Source: an uncultured Duncaniella sp. (GTDB lineage Bacteria > Bacteroidota > Bacteroidia > Bacteroidales > Muribaculaceae). Taken from it: a stretch of 23,520 nucleotides of DNA. Positions 23,091-23,520 of the stretch are shown here, one piece after another (position 1 is the stretch's first letter; each line of letters opens with the position of its first letter). Below the pieces are notes generated by a model. That model did no database searches, was not told where the DNA came from, and saw only the letters and a program-made list of their open reading frames with translations. The translations under genes were made by a program, and so were the position numbers. The stretch lies in contig CAJUKP010000030.1 in NCBI GenBank assembly GCA_910587165.1, forward strand, positions 1-23,520, in the 5' to 3' direction.

Positions 23091-23520
23091 ACCGGCCTCA
23101 GCCTATGGACTGGTTCGACCCGAGATGACTCCTGATATGTTCTGTGGCGCTGCCTGGCAGTGACTACTTACATAAGAATGTTGCATCTCAATCCTAATGA
23201 CTGAATCAGCGTAATGTGGGCTGCGACGGCAGCACTACTGATAGAAGTTTGTTCATAGGCACATCGCGGTTTCCCTTGTTCTGTGGGGTTGAAAATACCT
23301 CGCAGAGCAAGGTTTTTGTGTGTCAGGGAGTTAGTAAAAACACTAACTCCCTGACTACAAGTGTTAAATATTTGGTTAAAAATGCAAATTCGCTTGGTTG
23401 GCAACATAGAAGGATGCTGTTTTGGTATTGAAGGGCCAAGTTGCCCCTCACTGAATCTTTGTCGTAATGCAAAAATAATATCGGGAGGTGCGGATTTCCA
23501 AATATTTGCACCCCTTGGAC
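23091..23520. other. Non-coding right end of the window
   Basis: No convincing gene is visible; open frames here are short and lack family features. The stretch contains the 14-pair hairpin at 23322-23355 and, near the edge, a short inverted repeat GGTGC/GCACC (about 23486-23511). It may be the start of another repeat or insertion element that continues past the window. Confidence 0.4.
23322..23355. repeat. Perfect 14-pair hairpin
   Basis: GTCAGGGAGTTAGT (23322-23335) is the exact reverse complement of ACTAACTCCCTGAC (23342-23355) around AAAAAC. No U-tract follows on either strand. AACACT inside the right part can alternatively pair with AGTGTT just downstream, giving two mutually exclusive folds. 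Confidence 0.75.

Noticed and set aside
23168..23511. Short open frames at the right edge (60-80 codons, both strands)
   Set aside because: They overlap each other and the 14-pair hairpin, have no start context or domain, and cannot be supported as genes.
16299..23520. CRISPR array
   Set aside because: No regularly spaced direct repeats were seen; the repeats present are inverted and isolated.
16052..23520. Attachment site repeating the tRNA-Ser 3' end
   Set aside because: No second copy of GGTTCGAATCCCTCTCTTTC was found downstream within the window.

Overview
The window reads as a chromosomal segment of a Bacteroidales bacterium, probably a gut Muribaculaceae- or Bacteroidaceae-like organism. 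The main reason is the promoter type: several genes are preceded by the Bacteroidetes TTTG / TAnnTTTG elements, and Shine-Dalgarno sequences are weak or absent. The gene set agrees: an adenosylcobalamin-dependent ribonucleotide reductase, Bacteroidetes-type DnaA and FtsE, a RecQ with an extended C-terminus, and an ECF sigma/anti-sigma pair. Genus-level placement is inference.

Layout. Positions 1-48 hold the 5' part of a tRNA-Pro(CGG) on the minus strand, cut by the window edge. Positions 140-1444 (-) encode an outer-membrane beta-barrel protein. Positions 1548-2982 (+) form a compact three-gene unit: ECF sigma factor, overlapping one-TM putative anti-sigma factor, and a small secreted protein. 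A 199-bp element with perfect 48-bp terminal inverted repeats (3010-3208) separates it from a long housekeeping stretch, mostly on the minus strand: nrdJ, dnaA, pgeF, then a plus-strand EamA transporter, then ndh (type II NADH dehydrogenase), ftsE, recQ, clpX and clpP. tRNA-Ser(UGA) lies at 15967-16051 with its own promoter and terminator.

From tRNA-Ser onward the sequence changes to accessory DNA with more AT-rich, sparser and damaged genes. It holds a second, shorter relative of the inverted-repeat element (16111-16240), a gene split by an in-frame TAG (16299-17303), an ISAs1-family transposase (17410-18657), a PD-(D/E)XK nuclease-like protein (18949-20256), a DprA/Smf-like SLOG-fold protein with an unrecognised N-terminal region (20272-21234), an excisionase-like helix-turn-helix protein (21325-21630), and an IS110-family transposase whose C-terminus is cut off by a frameshift (22021-23090). 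The last 430 bases carry no convincing gene but do contain a perfect 14-bp hairpin.

How the parts fit. clpP and clpX encode the protease and its unfoldase, closely spaced. The sigma/anti-sigma/secreted-protein unit looks like a self-contained cell-envelope regulator. The region after tRNA-Ser looks like an insertion hot spot. Its nuclease-like gene and its DprA-like gene with a probable operator are the best candidates for undescribed functions, possibly DNA-defence related, though the sequence alone does not prove that.
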